From positions 1 to 64,000 of the forward strand of contig CAJMSD010000008.1 in assembly GCA_905215965.1 (NCBI GenBank): a stretch of DNA of 64,000 nucleotides, written 5' to 3'. The DNA comes from an uncultured bacterium. Its GTDB lineage: Bacteria; Bacillota; Clostridia; Oscillospirales; Ruminococcaceae. The notes beneath the pieces were generated by a model. The model ran no database searches. It worked only from the letters and a program-made list of their open reading frames with translations, and was not told where the DNA came from. The translations under genes and the position numbers were made by a program. Below are positions 23,445 through 31,319 of this stretch, piece by piece; position 1 is the stretch's first letter; each line of letters starts with the position of its first letter.

Positions 23445-23460
23445 TGTTGCAATTGCAACA
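23445..23460. promoter_or_regulatory. Perfect 16-bp palindrome in the Crp/Fnr gene leader (candidate operator)
   Basis: TGTTGCAATTGCAACA is a perfect inverted repeat. It lies directly upstream of the GGAGGAA ribosome site of the Crp/Fnr gene and about 18 bases downstream of its -10 box, where a bound repressor would block transcription. Length and symmetry fit a Crp/Fnr dimer site. Confidence 0.65.
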
Positions 23461-23477
23461 GATTTTTAGATGAATAT

Positions 23478-23506
23478 ATGATACAATAATTTCAAAGAAA
23501 AGTCAA
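23478..23506 (-). promoter_or_regulatory. Promoter of the Crp/Fnr gene
   Basis: On the minus strand TTGACT (23501-23506) and TATCAT (23478-23483), spacer 17. Confidence 0.75.
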
Positions 23507-23601
23507 GTGTATATGATCCATGGATATACCCGAATGCTTAATTTATATCCCTTAACGGCATTTAAACGCCGTATAAATTAATGATAAAGGATGTGTCAGT
23601 T

Positions 23602-23865
23602 TTGAAAATAAATGTTATAGGAGAAAATATTTCTCAGGAAGAGATCAACGCTTATATCGAATACGGAAAAAAGAAATATCCCGATAAGGAAATTACCGAG
23701 ATCAGTATCAATACAGACGCTGAATATGCTGATCTGCAGTTCCGCTTCGCTGATGTGCCTTTCGACCGTATCCGCAGAATCACCGGATATCTTGTAGGTA
23801 CTACGGAACGCTTTAATAACGCTAAGCGTGCGGAAGAAAGAGACCGCGTAAAGCACTCGGTTTAA
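23602..23865 (+). CDS. NrdD C-terminus-like small protein
   Basis: About 87 residues. The C-terminal half, RIRRITGYLVGTTERFNNAK followed by RAEERDRVKH, closely follows the tail of class III (anaerobic) ribonucleotide reductases, where that region carries Zn-binding Cys and the glycyl radical. Here the catalytic barrel is absent and so are the Cys pairs and the radical Gly motif. Short stand-alone proteins of this type are common in Clostridia and annotated as anaerobic reductase, but it cannot be a reductase. I prefer TTG 23602 (behind AAAGGATG) over ATG 23581, which lacks a site. Role unknown. Confidence 0.7.
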   Translation: MKINVIGENISQEEINAYIEYGKKKYPDKEITEISINTDAEYADLQFRFADVPFDRIRRITGYLVGTTERFNNAKRAEERDRVKHSV

Positions 23866-23976
23866 TGATCTGCTTATAATTTGTTTAAAAATCAATGCGC
23901 GTTTTCAAAATTTGTAAGATGAAAATCTGCATTTGATTTCAGTATAAATATAATAAAATTTACGGAGGTAATAATT

Positions 23977-24528
23977 ATGAAGAAATTTGTATGTCCTGTA
24001 TGCGGATATGTTCACGAAGGAGATTCAGCACCTGAAAAGTGCCCACAGTGCGGGGTTCCCGGTTCTAAATTCATCGAAAAAGCTGCTGACGAAAAGCTTA
24101 CTTTTGCTTGCGAGCATGAGATCGGCGTTGCTAAGGCTGTAACAGACGCTGAGATCATTGAAGGTCTCAAGGCAAACTTTGCAGGCGAATGCACCGAAGT
24201 TGGTATGTATCTTGCTATGGCAAGAGCCGCTCACAGAGAAGGCTATCCCGAGATCGGTCTCTACTGGGAAAAGGCTGCTTACGAGGAAGCAGAGCACGCT
24301 GCTAAGTTTGCAGAGCTTCTCGGTGATGTAGTTTCCGCTTCAACCAAGGAAAACCTCGAAAAGAGAGTTGCTGCTGAGCACGGCGCTACTCAGGGCAAGC
24401 TTGATCTCGCTAAGAGAGCTAAAGAGCTTAACCTTGACGCTATTCACGATACTGTTCATGAAATGGCTAAGGACGAAGCCCGTCACGGTAAGGCTTTCGA
24501 AGGTCTTCTTAAAAGATATTTCGGCTAA
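23977..24528 (+). CDS. Rubrerythrin with N-terminal rubredoxin domain
   Basis: 183 residues. A rubredoxin centre comes first (CPVCGYVHEG...CPQCGVP, Cys at about 5, 8, 22, 25), then a ferritin-like di-iron domain with Glu/His ligands in EGLKANFAGECTEVGMYLAM, YEEAEHAAKFAE and MAKDEARHGKAFEGLL. The rubredoxin-first order is that of reverse rubrerythrins of Clostridia, which reduce hydrogen peroxide (and O2) with electrons from NAD(P)H through a rubredoxin reductase. Codons are strongly biased, as in the GAPDH gene, pointing to high expression. Start after ACGGAGGTAATAATT; TATAAT at 23949-23954 is its likely -10. A strong terminator follows. Confidence 0.93.
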   Translation: MKKFVCPVCGYVHEGDSAPEKCPQCGVPGSKFIEKAADEKLTFACEHEIGVAKAVTDAEIIEGLKANFAGECTEVGMYLAMARAAHREGYPEIGLYWEKAAYEEAEHAAKFAELLGDVVSASTKENLEKRVAAEHGATQGKLDLAKRAKELNLDAIHDTVHEMAKDEARHGKAFEGLLKRYFG

Positions 24529-24550
24529 TTAAATAATCTATACATTATCG

Positions 24551-24589
24551 GAGGATATGCTGTTTTTCGCGGCATATCCTCTTTTTTTA
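24551..24589 (+). terminator. Terminator after rubrerythrin
   Basis: Stem GAGGATATGC (24551-24560)/GCATATCCTC (24572-24581) and TTTTTTT (24582-24588). Confidence 0.9.
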
Positions 24590-24628
24590 TTTTATTGAAG
24601 ATAAAGCTAATTTTTTTCAATATTTCAC

Positions 24629-24657
24629 TTGATTTTTGTTGAGAAATACAGTATAAT
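24629..24657 (+). promoter_or_regulatory. Promoter of the LacI-fold/GGDEF gene
   Basis: TTGATT (24629-24634) and TATAAT (24652-24657), spacer 17. Confidence 0.75.
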
Positions 24658-24729
24658 TATATCAACATATTATTATAAGCTGTCAAAGCACATAAAATGT
24701 ATATATCAATCTATGAAAGTGATTTACTT

Positions 24730-26634
24730 ATGAAAAAAAGAAAAACTATTGCAATTATTACTGCAGATTCGTTCAACGAATACATTAATAATATAATCGA
24801 CGGTATTTCGCAGCAATGCCGTAAGTTAAACTATGATACCTTAGTTTTCCTTATGACTTTTAATATCGACACTATCTCGCCTTTCCAGATCGGCGAGGAA
24901 AACGTTTATAATCTGATCAATTCGGAAGCAATTGACGGGATCATTTTTATGTGCGGAAATTTTTGCAGCCCCGCGCTTATTCACAAGCTTGAGAAAAAGC
25001 TGACTGAAATGAATATTCCCATTGTCGCGATTGACGGAGCTACGGATATTTGCGAAACTCTTATTGCTAAGGATACCGTTCTGTTTGAGCAAATCACCGA
25101 TCATTTCATTGAAAAACATGATTGCAGCGAAATTATGTGCCTTACCGGATTCAAAAACGTTATACACTCGCAGACACGACTTCAGGGTTATAAAAATTCA
25201 CTTGCCAAACATAATATTCCATTCGACGAGAGACTTGTGGTATACGGAGACTTTTGGAAAACTTCTGCCCGACAGCTCAGCAATGAATTTGTTTCGGGAG
25301 CAAGAAAGCTTCCGCAGGCAATTGTTTGCGCAAACGATGTTATGGCGGTGGAGTTGTGTAATTCACTCGTTGATAACGGTATCAGAATTCCCGAAAAAGT
25401 GCTTATCTCTGGATATGACGGTTCAACCGACGCTTCTGAAAACACACCGTCTATAACTACCATTAAACCATTGAATCATGAGCTTGGAGCTCGTGCCGTA
25501 TGTCTGCTTCACAAAAAAATTACGGGCGAAGATACTGAAATAATCGAAACCTTCGGCGGAGAGATCATCACGGCTCAAAGCTGCGGCTGCGGAGAGGACT
25601 TTCAGAAGCAGGTTCGTCTGCGTGAAAATCATCTTAAAAATATTCGCCATTATTCCGATCTGTATCGAACGAGCAGTATGGCTGAGGTTCTTCTTGAAGC
25701 CGATAATTTCGAACAGCTGCTCCAAAATATTAACAGAATGTCGTATATCATCAACGGCTTGGACACATATATGTTATGCCTCAGTAAGGATTGGGACAAT
25801 ATTGAAAGCGATGAAAATTCATATATAAGCTCCGGTTATTCAGAAGAAATGTCGGTTCGCATGATCCGTCACAAGGAATTTTTCGATTCTTCCGAATATG
25901 AATTCAACTCAAGGGATATTCTTCCGGAAAAAATATTCGAATATTATAATGAACCGTCAACTTATTTTCTGCTTCCGATGCATTTCGGAGACAGATGCTT
26001 CGGCTTCTCCATTTTTAAATTCATCGATGTTACTCTTGCTGTTAATTCGGTCTACGCAATGTGGTGCAGAAATATCAATATCGCTCTTGAATTTCTGCGC
26101 GTAAGGAACAGGCTTATAAGCATGAATCAAAGGATCTCCCTTAATTCCATTCGTGACACTCTTACCGGTGTTTACAACAGAAAAGGCTTCACTCGTTTTT
26201 CGGCATCAATTTTCAAGAAAGCCAAAAGCGAAAACAAAAAACTTCTGATACTTGTTGTCGATCTTGACATGCTGAAATATATCAACGATAACTTTGGTCA
26301 TATTGAGGGAGACAATGCGATCACCGTCTGCGCAAAAGCTCTTGCCTCTTGCTGTCAGAATAACGAGATCTGTGCAAGAATCGGCGGCGACGAGTATGCT
26401 GTCGTCGGCTGTTTCGACTACACTGATGGCATCGTAAACGAATATATCAGCAACATCAATTCCTATTTTACACGATATAATCTTTCCTCAGAAAAGCCTT
26501 ATCAGGTCAATGCAAGTATAGGATATTTCTGCGGTATTCCGACAGATAATGAAGAATTCAAGGATTGCTTCGATATAGCCGATAAACGTATGTATCAAGA
26601 CAAATTTCAACGCAAAAAATTCAGAACAAGCTAA
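24730..26634 (+). CDS. LacI-type sensor domain fused to a GGDEF diguanylate cyclase
   Basis: 634 residues. About 1-285 is a periplasmic-binding-protein fold as in LacI regulators (KTIAIITADSFNEYINNIID, AIVCANDVMAVELC, SGYDGSTDASENTPSITT), but the DNA-binding helix-turn-helix is missing and there is no signal peptide, so it senses a ligand in the cytoplasm. A middle region of about 170 residues with helix and strands links to a GGDEF domain (about 465-630: DTLTGVYNRKGF, VVDLDMLKYINDNFGHIEGD, ARIGGDEYAVV). The catalytic GGDEY is an accepted active variant; no RxxD inhibitory site is visible. It probably makes c-di-GMP in response to a sugar-like ligand. The ATG has only a weak ribosome site. 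Confidence 0.88.
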   Translation: MKKRKTIAIITADSFNEYINNIIDGISQQCRKLNYDTLVFLMTFNIDTISPFQIGEENVYNLINSEAIDGIIFMCGNFCSPALIHKLEKKLTEMNIPIVAIDGATDICETLIAKDTVLFEQITDHFIEKHDCSEIMCLTGFKNVIHSQTRLQGYKNSLAKHNIPFDERLVVYGDFWKTSARQLSNEFVSGARKLPQAIVCANDVMAVELCNSLVDNGIRIPEKVLISGYDGSTDASENTPSITTIKPLNHELGARAVCLLHKKITGEDTEIIETFGGEIITAQSCGCGEDFQKQVRLRENHLKNIRHYSDLYRTSSMAEVLLEADNFEQLLQNINRMSYIINGLDTYMLCLSKDWDNIESDENSYISSGYSEEMSVRMIRHKEFFDSSEYEFNSRDILPEKIFEYYNEPSTYFLLPMHFGDRCFGFSIFKFIDVTLAVNSVYAMWCRNINIALEFLRVRNRLISMNQRISLNSIRDTLTGVYNRKGFTRFSASIFKKAKSENKKLLILVVDLDMLKYINDNFGHIEGDNAITVCAKALASCCQNNEICARIGGDEYAVVGCFDYTDGIVNEYISNINSYFTRYNLSSEKPYQVNASIGYFCGIPTDNEEFKDCFDIADKRMYQDKFQRKKFRTS

Positions 26635-26637
26635 GTT

Positions 26638-26667
26638 GCCGCCGCATATAAACGGCGGTGCTTTTTT
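26638..26667 (+). terminator. Terminator after the GGDEF gene
   Basis: Stem CCGCCG (26639-26644)/CGGCGG (26653-26658), then TGCTTTTTT. Confidence 0.85.
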
Positions 26668-26724
26668 GATTAGAGTTAACATAAAAGTTTTCACTGCTCA
26701 TCAAAAATATTTGTCTGAAAACAG

Positions 26725-26753
26725 TTGACATTGCAGAAGAAAAGTGATAGAAT
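26725..26753 (+). promoter_or_regulatory. Promoter of the MATE exporter gene
   Basis: TTGACA (26725-26730) and TAGAAT (26748-26753), spacer 17. Confidence 0.75.
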
Positions 26754-26786
26754 GCTATTCAGTATAAAAATAGAGTGGTGTTTGAC

Positions 26787-28145
26787 ATGACAAAAAATAT
26801 GACAGAGGGAAATCCTGTAAAGCTTATACTTGAATTTTCAATTCCGCTGCTTATAGGAAATATTCTTCAGCAGGCTTACAATATGATAGATGCGGCAATT
26901 GTCGGGCGAGTACTCGGTCCGGACGCTCTGGCGGCAGTAGGCGCGTCAAGCAGCGTACAGTTTTTAGTATTTGGTTTTTGCATGGGAACCTGTGCCGGAT
27001 TCGGAATCCCGATCGCCAAATATTTCGGCGCGAAACGTCCAGACAGACTGCGGATAACCATTTTTCACTCATATCTGCTTGTGGGAATATTTTCAGTTAT
27101 TCTAACAGCCGGAACTTGTCTGCTTTGTCATAATATTATGGACATTATGAAGGTCACCGGCAGCATATACAACGACGCTTATATATATCTTTTTATAATT
27201 CTTGCCGGGATTCCGTTTACCATGTTTTATAACATTCTGGCAAGTATGCTCCGTGCTATAGGCGACAGTAAAACTCCTTTCATTTTCCTTGCCGTATCAT
27301 CGGTCATCAATATAATACTTGATCTCGCATTTATAGTGATATTGCCGTTAGGCTGTGCCGGAGCTGCTCTTGCAACAGTCGCCGCACAAATGATAAGCGG
27401 CGTATCATGCTTCATAGTTATCCAGAAAAAATATCCACTGATCAGGCTGAGCAAGGATATATGCAAATTCAACGGATATGCAGTCAGGGAGCTGCTTATA
27501 ATGGGATTGCCGATGGGATTGCAGTATTCTATCACGGCTATAGGCAGCATGGTAATGCAGTCGGCTAACAATTCTCTTGAAAATGTTTATATATCGGCAT
27601 TTGCAGTAGCTTCAAAGCTAAAACAGCTTGCAATGTGTCCGTTTGACGCGATAGCTACCGGGGTATCTGTATTCATCAGCCAGAACTTGGGCGCAGAAAA
27701 GCCAAAAAGAGTTAAACAGGGTATTGCCAGAGGTACTATTATAAATACGTCCTACGGCTTGATCATCGGTATCGTACTCATATTTTTCGGAGAAACTCTC
27801 TCGCTCATGTTCATTGACAGTTCGGCAAAAGACGTGTTGAAAGCCTCCGGTGAATACGCAAGATGTATAGGATATTTTTTCTGGTCTCTCGGTATTTTAA
27901 ACACATTCCGTATGAGCATACAAGGTATGGGATTTTCCGGACTCGCCATATTCTCAGGCGTGCTTGAAATGTTCGCCAGAATATTTGTCAGCAAGAAATT
28001 TGTTCCTGAATACGGCTTCCGTGCGATATGCTTTACAGACCAGTCGGCATGGGTCGTTGCAACGCTCTACTGCATAATAATTTGCATCTTTTGCGTAAAT
28101 AAGGTTTCAAAAAAATCAAAAAGCGCAACTAAAATTTCGGCGTGA
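26787..28145 (+). CDS. MATE-family efflux transporter
   Basis: 452 residues with twelve membrane segments in two homologous halves. Typical MATE motifs are ILEFSIPLLIGNILQQAYN at the start, DAAIVGRVLGPDALAAVG, and in the second half LLIMGLPMGLQYSITAIGSM. The protein should export organic cations, toxins or metabolites in exchange for Na+ or H+; the substrate is not predictable. I use ATG 26787 behind GAGTGG; GTG 26775 is in frame and possible. A promoter and a terminator frame it as a single-gene unit. Confidence 0.9.
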   Translation: MTKNMTEGNPVKLILEFSIPLLIGNILQQAYNMIDAAIVGRVLGPDALAAVGASSSVQFLVFGFCMGTCAGFGIPIAKYFGAKRPDRLRITIFHSYLLVGIFSVILTAGTCLLCHNIMDIMKVTGSIYNDAYIYLFIILAGIPFTMFYNILASMLRAIGDSKTPFIFLAVSSVINIILDLAFIVILPLGCAGAALATVAAQMISGVSCFIVIQKKYPLIRLSKDICKFNGYAVRELLIMGLPMGLQYSITAIGSMVMQSANNSLENVYISAFAVASKLKQLAMCPFDAIATGVSVFISQNLGAEKPKRVKQGIARGTIINTSYGLIIGIVLIFFGETLSLMFIDSSAKDVLKASGEYARCIGYFFWSLGILNTFRMSIQGMGFSGLAIFSGVLEMFARIFVSKKFVPEYGFRAICFTDQSAWVVATLYCIIICIFCVNKVSKKSKSATKISA

Positions 28146-28159
28146 ATTTATGCACATAA

Positions 28160-28199
28160 GCTGCACTCAAATCAACTTACATTTGGGTGCGGCTTTTTT
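28160..28199 (+). terminator. Terminator after the MATE gene
   Basis: Stem GCTGCACTCAAAT (28160-28172)/ATTTGGGTGCGGC (28181-28193) with one wobble, then TTTTTT. Confidence 0.85.
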
Positions 28200-28274
28200 A
28201 CGCTGCGAGAAATTTTCAAAAAATTGCACGATTTTTGCCAGCTCGATTGTTTATTAAGTAAAGGGGGGATCACA

Positions 28275-28775
28275 ATGAACGAAAGTAATAATATCGCCTT
28301 ATATGCGTTTGATCTTTACGGCGATAATATTCTTCGCACCGCATACAGTTATGTCGGTAATATGAGCGAAGCAGAGGATATCACTCAGGACGTTTTTCTG
28401 AAGCTTCACTCCGCGCCGCAGGATTTTGAAAGCGATTCACATTTAAAAGCATGGCTGATGCGGGTCGCGATCAACAAATGCAAAAACTATAAAAAAAGCT
28501 TTCGTATAAAAAACCGCCGTGATATCGGCGACGTAAGCGAATCGATTTTGTCCTACGAAGTTACTCCGCAGGATAAAACCGTACTTAATGCCGTCAAGAA
28601 GCTTCCAAGCAAATACAGTACTGTAATTTTTCTTTATTATTATGAGGAATATACAATAAAGGAAATTGCGAAGCTTCTTGATAAAAATGAAAATACGATA
28701 AGCTCGCTCCTGCAAAGAGGCAGAAAAAAACTTAAATTTGAACTGGAAAGGGAGGGTTACTGTGAACAAGCGTGA
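28275..28775 (+). CDS. ECF-type RNA polymerase sigma factor
   Basis: 166 residues with only sigma regions 2 and 4. Region 2 is LRTAYSYVGNMSEAEDITQD followed by VFLKLHSAPQDF; region 4 is LPSKYSTVIFLYYYEEYTIK followed by EIAKLLDKNENTISSLLQRG. This two-domain form defines extracytoplasmic-function sigma factors. ATG 28275 has a strong site (AAGGGGGGATCACA). Its last 14 bases overlap the following membrane protein gene, the standard sigma/anti-sigma arrangement, so it is presumably held inactive until an envelope signal arrives. No ECF-type target promoter is recognised in this window. Confidence 0.92.
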   Translation: MNESNNIALYAFDLYGDNILRTAYSYVGNMSEAEDITQDVFLKLHSAPQDFESDSHLKAWLMRVAINKCKNYKKSFRIKNRRDIGDVSESILSYEVTPQDKTVLNAVKKLPSKYSTVIFLYYYEEYTIKEIAKLLDKNENTISSLLQRGRKKLKFELEREGYCEQA

Positions 28776-31257
28776 ATACAACAGCGCCTTTGATAAAATC
28801 AAATGCAGTGAAAGCTTTAGGCGCAAAATGGAAAATCAGCTTTCTTCTCCTGCAATTGAAATGCATGAATACGAAAACTCCGTAAGCGGCATCGAATATG
28901 CCAAATCACAAAAACTTAAATATGTCGGGATAAGTATTGCCGCCTGTACGATACTCGGCTTCGGAATAGGCACCTGCTGTCATATCATTAAAAATTCCGA
29001 CAGCATTTTTTCCGATAACTCCGGCGAAATGTACACCAATATTCCGGGCGGAGATTTTTCAAAGTACAATGTCAGCGCAATTTATACAAATCCCTATGGA
29101 AACGAATCGACGGCAGAGCTTGATGAACATACTAAAACAGCTCTTGCGGAATATCTCGATGCCATTGACTGGGACGAGGAATACAAAGGAGTTTCCGACG
29201 GAGCGTTCTCCGAAAGTATTAAATTAAAAGTAGATTCGGCAGATCGGCAATATACGCTGGATTTTATGGATAACGGAGGATTTTCCTACACTTACACGGA
29301 CAAAAAAGGCAACGAGCAAATTGAAAATAAAATGTTCAATTCAAACGAACAATATACGAAAATTAAAAGCATAATACAATCAAGCAGCGATATATTCGCG
29401 GCAGATTATAGCAAGCTCCCCTTTGGCGATATTTCAGGATATGACATTTATGTTGCTTCTGACACAGCGCACGAGCCCGTTTATTTTACCAAGGGAGACA
29501 TTAGCTGGCTTTTGGAAAACTTAATGTTATGTCAATGGAATGAGAATATCATTGAACAGGAAATCACAATGACTCAATATATTGATCTGCATTGCGACAG
29601 TAACGGCAATTACATTGACCTTATGTTCTACCCCGACGGTCTGTGTAAATGGCGCAGCGACATAGACGAGGCAAATGTAAAATATTATATGCTGACCGAG
29701 CAGTTCTACAATTCGTTAAAAAAATATGTCTCCGCAATGCTGAATAATGACATTCAATCGGATAACATAAACAATCAGATAAAAACGGCTATGAGCAATT
29801 CAAATTCGGACGGAACGGATATTAATAATCACATTGCCAATTATATTTTAAATTCCGCACAGGACGCCGAACTGATCCCGTTTAACTTCTCCGAGCAGCA
29901 GGCTCTTGAGCTTGAACAAATGCTTACCGAGATCGAATGGGAAGCTACCGCAGAAAACGATAACAATTTCTACCGCAATATGTTTATGTGCCGAGGAGTA
30001 ACCTGCTCGGATGCAGGAATCACCATACTGAGAGATACAATGTCGGAATCCTATTCGCCTGCAGAAAAAGATAAAAATAAATATTTGGATATACTAAAAT
30101 ATTTAAGTGACACAAGAGATAAAGACAAAACAGCATTCATGAAATATATGTTTGAAACAAATCTCGAAAATTTTTCAACGATGACTGGAGATCTCGAAAT
30201 CTCAACTAAGAACGCAGATATGTGCAGCTTGTCGCGTGGCAAAGGTGAAGTAAACGTTAATAATAACGAATACTTTGTATCGCTTGACGGAGCTATCACC
30301 AATAACAACAATACTGTCGAAAATTGTAAAGTTGAATTTTTCCGTAATTACGGAAATCTTTTTCAGTTCGTCACAGGAAGCGATCTTTCCGGCACTAACG
30401 GCTTGGCTCCATGCATCCACAACGGCGACGGTACGGACACATCAATGACTTTCGGATCCCGTTTCTATACGGCAACCAATGATTTTCTTGGAAATTACAA
30501 AGCCGTCAGCGATTATATTTTCGAAATACTCGAACAGGATTACGGTTACGGTTCAACTGATGATCTCGATGATTATTACACATTTTCAATGTCTCCAAAC
30601 ACCAATGAGCCGACAGAAGATCTGTACACACTTGTATTCGAAAAAGACGACGCTTCATATAACATGAAAATACAATTTGACAGTATGGGCACACTTCGCT
30701 ATTTCATTGCAGCGCCGAATCAAAATGTGAATCCAGAGCTGTCCGGTTTCTGCACCTATTATTCCCTTACAAACGTGGTTTACAATTCTGAGGAATACAC
30801 CGCGCCGGATATACCCGATGAATATTACAATTATATAATGTATACCCCCGAAGAGATCAATGAAATAAAGAATAACGAATACATTATGCATTATCAGTAC
30901 ACTATTGGCAGCAACGATGGCTTTTATAAAACAATAAAAGACACTGATACGCTTCAACAAATAAATTCGCTGATAGATTCGGCTCTTTCGGGTGCTTCAT
31001 CTAATGACGATCCTATTGATCTGCCTTTGCTTTCGCTTAACAGGATCACCTGCTTTAAAAACGGAGATCCGCTTACGGTTTACATTTTCAGTTACTATGA
31101 CGATTCTCTTGATGATCCATACAGCGCTGAAATGAATCTGTACTGCAACGGCAAATATTATCCCGTCAGCAGAGAAATAAATGAATTTTTAAAAGACGTT
31201 GACGACCCATTGTCGGAGGGCAGATCAACATATAATAATTTCGAGCGTTTCCAATAA
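28762..31257 (+). CDS. Probable anti-sigma factor with large extracellular repeat domains
   Basis: 831 residues. About 1-50 is a charged cytoplasmic segment (REYNSAFDKIKCSESFRRKM) that should bind the sigma factor. One membrane helix follows (YVGISIAACTILGFGIGTCC), then roughly 760 external residues. That part looks modular: segments with a helix ending in EYLDAIDWDEE, LLENLMLCQWNENI or LEQMLTEIEWEA, each followed by strands of the type 'YIDLMFYPDGLCKW', suggest three or more diverged copies of one domain. There is no zinc-binding anti-sigma motif (HxxxCxxC). GTG 28762 behind GGGAGGG overlaps the sigma gene. The role rests on gene order and topology; the signal sensed is unknown. Confidence 0.7.
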   Translation: MNKREYNSAFDKIKCSESFRRKMENQLSSPAIEMHEYENSVSGIEYAKSQKLKYVGISIAACTILGFGIGTCCHIIKNSDSIFSDNSGEMYTNIPGGDFSKYNVSAIYTNPYGNESTAELDEHTKTALAEYLDAIDWDEEYKGVSDGAFSESIKLKVDSADRQYTLDFMDNGGFSYTYTDKKGNEQIENKMFNSNEQYTKIKSIIQSSSDIFAADYSKLPFGDISGYDIYVASDTAHEPVYFTKGDISWLLENLMLCQWNENIIEQEITMTQYIDLHCDSNGNYIDLMFYPDGLCKWRSDIDEANVKYYMLTEQFYNSLKKYVSAMLNNDIQSDNINNQIKTAMSNSNSDGTDINNHIANYILNSAQDAELIPFNFSEQQALELEQMLTEIEWEATAENDNNFYRNMFMCRGVTCSDAGITILRDTMSESYSPAEKDKNKYLDILKYLSDTRDKDKTAFMKYMFETNLENFSTMTGDLEISTKNADMCSLSRGKGEVNVNNNEYFVSLDGAITNNNNTVENCKVEFFRNYGNLFQFVTGSDLSGTNGLAPCIHNGDGTDTSMTFGSRFYTATNDFLGNYKAVSDYIFEILEQDYGYGSTDDLDDYYTFSMSPNTNEPTEDLYTLVFEKDDASYNMKIQFDSMGTLRYFIAAPNQNVNPELSGFCTYYSLTNVVYNSEEYTAPDIPDEYYNYIMYTPEEINEIKNNEYIMHYQYTIGSNDGFYKTIKDTDTLQQINSLIDSALSGASSNDDPIDLPLLSLNRITCFKNGDPLTVYIFSYYDDSLDDPYSAEMNLYCNGKYYPVSREINEFLKDVDDPLSEGRSTYNNFERFQ

Positions 31258-31288
31258 ATATAAAGAATAAAAGAAGTCAATAAATACA

Positions 31289-31316
31289 AAAAGAGCAGAA
31301 ATAATTCTGCTCTTTT
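31289..31316. terminator. Bidirectional terminator between anti-sigma and mutS2
   Basis: Arms AAAAGAGCAGAA (31289-31300) and TTCTGCTCTTTT (31305-31316) around ATAA; both strands end in T-rich tails. Confidence 0.85.
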
Positions 31317-31319
31317 GCT

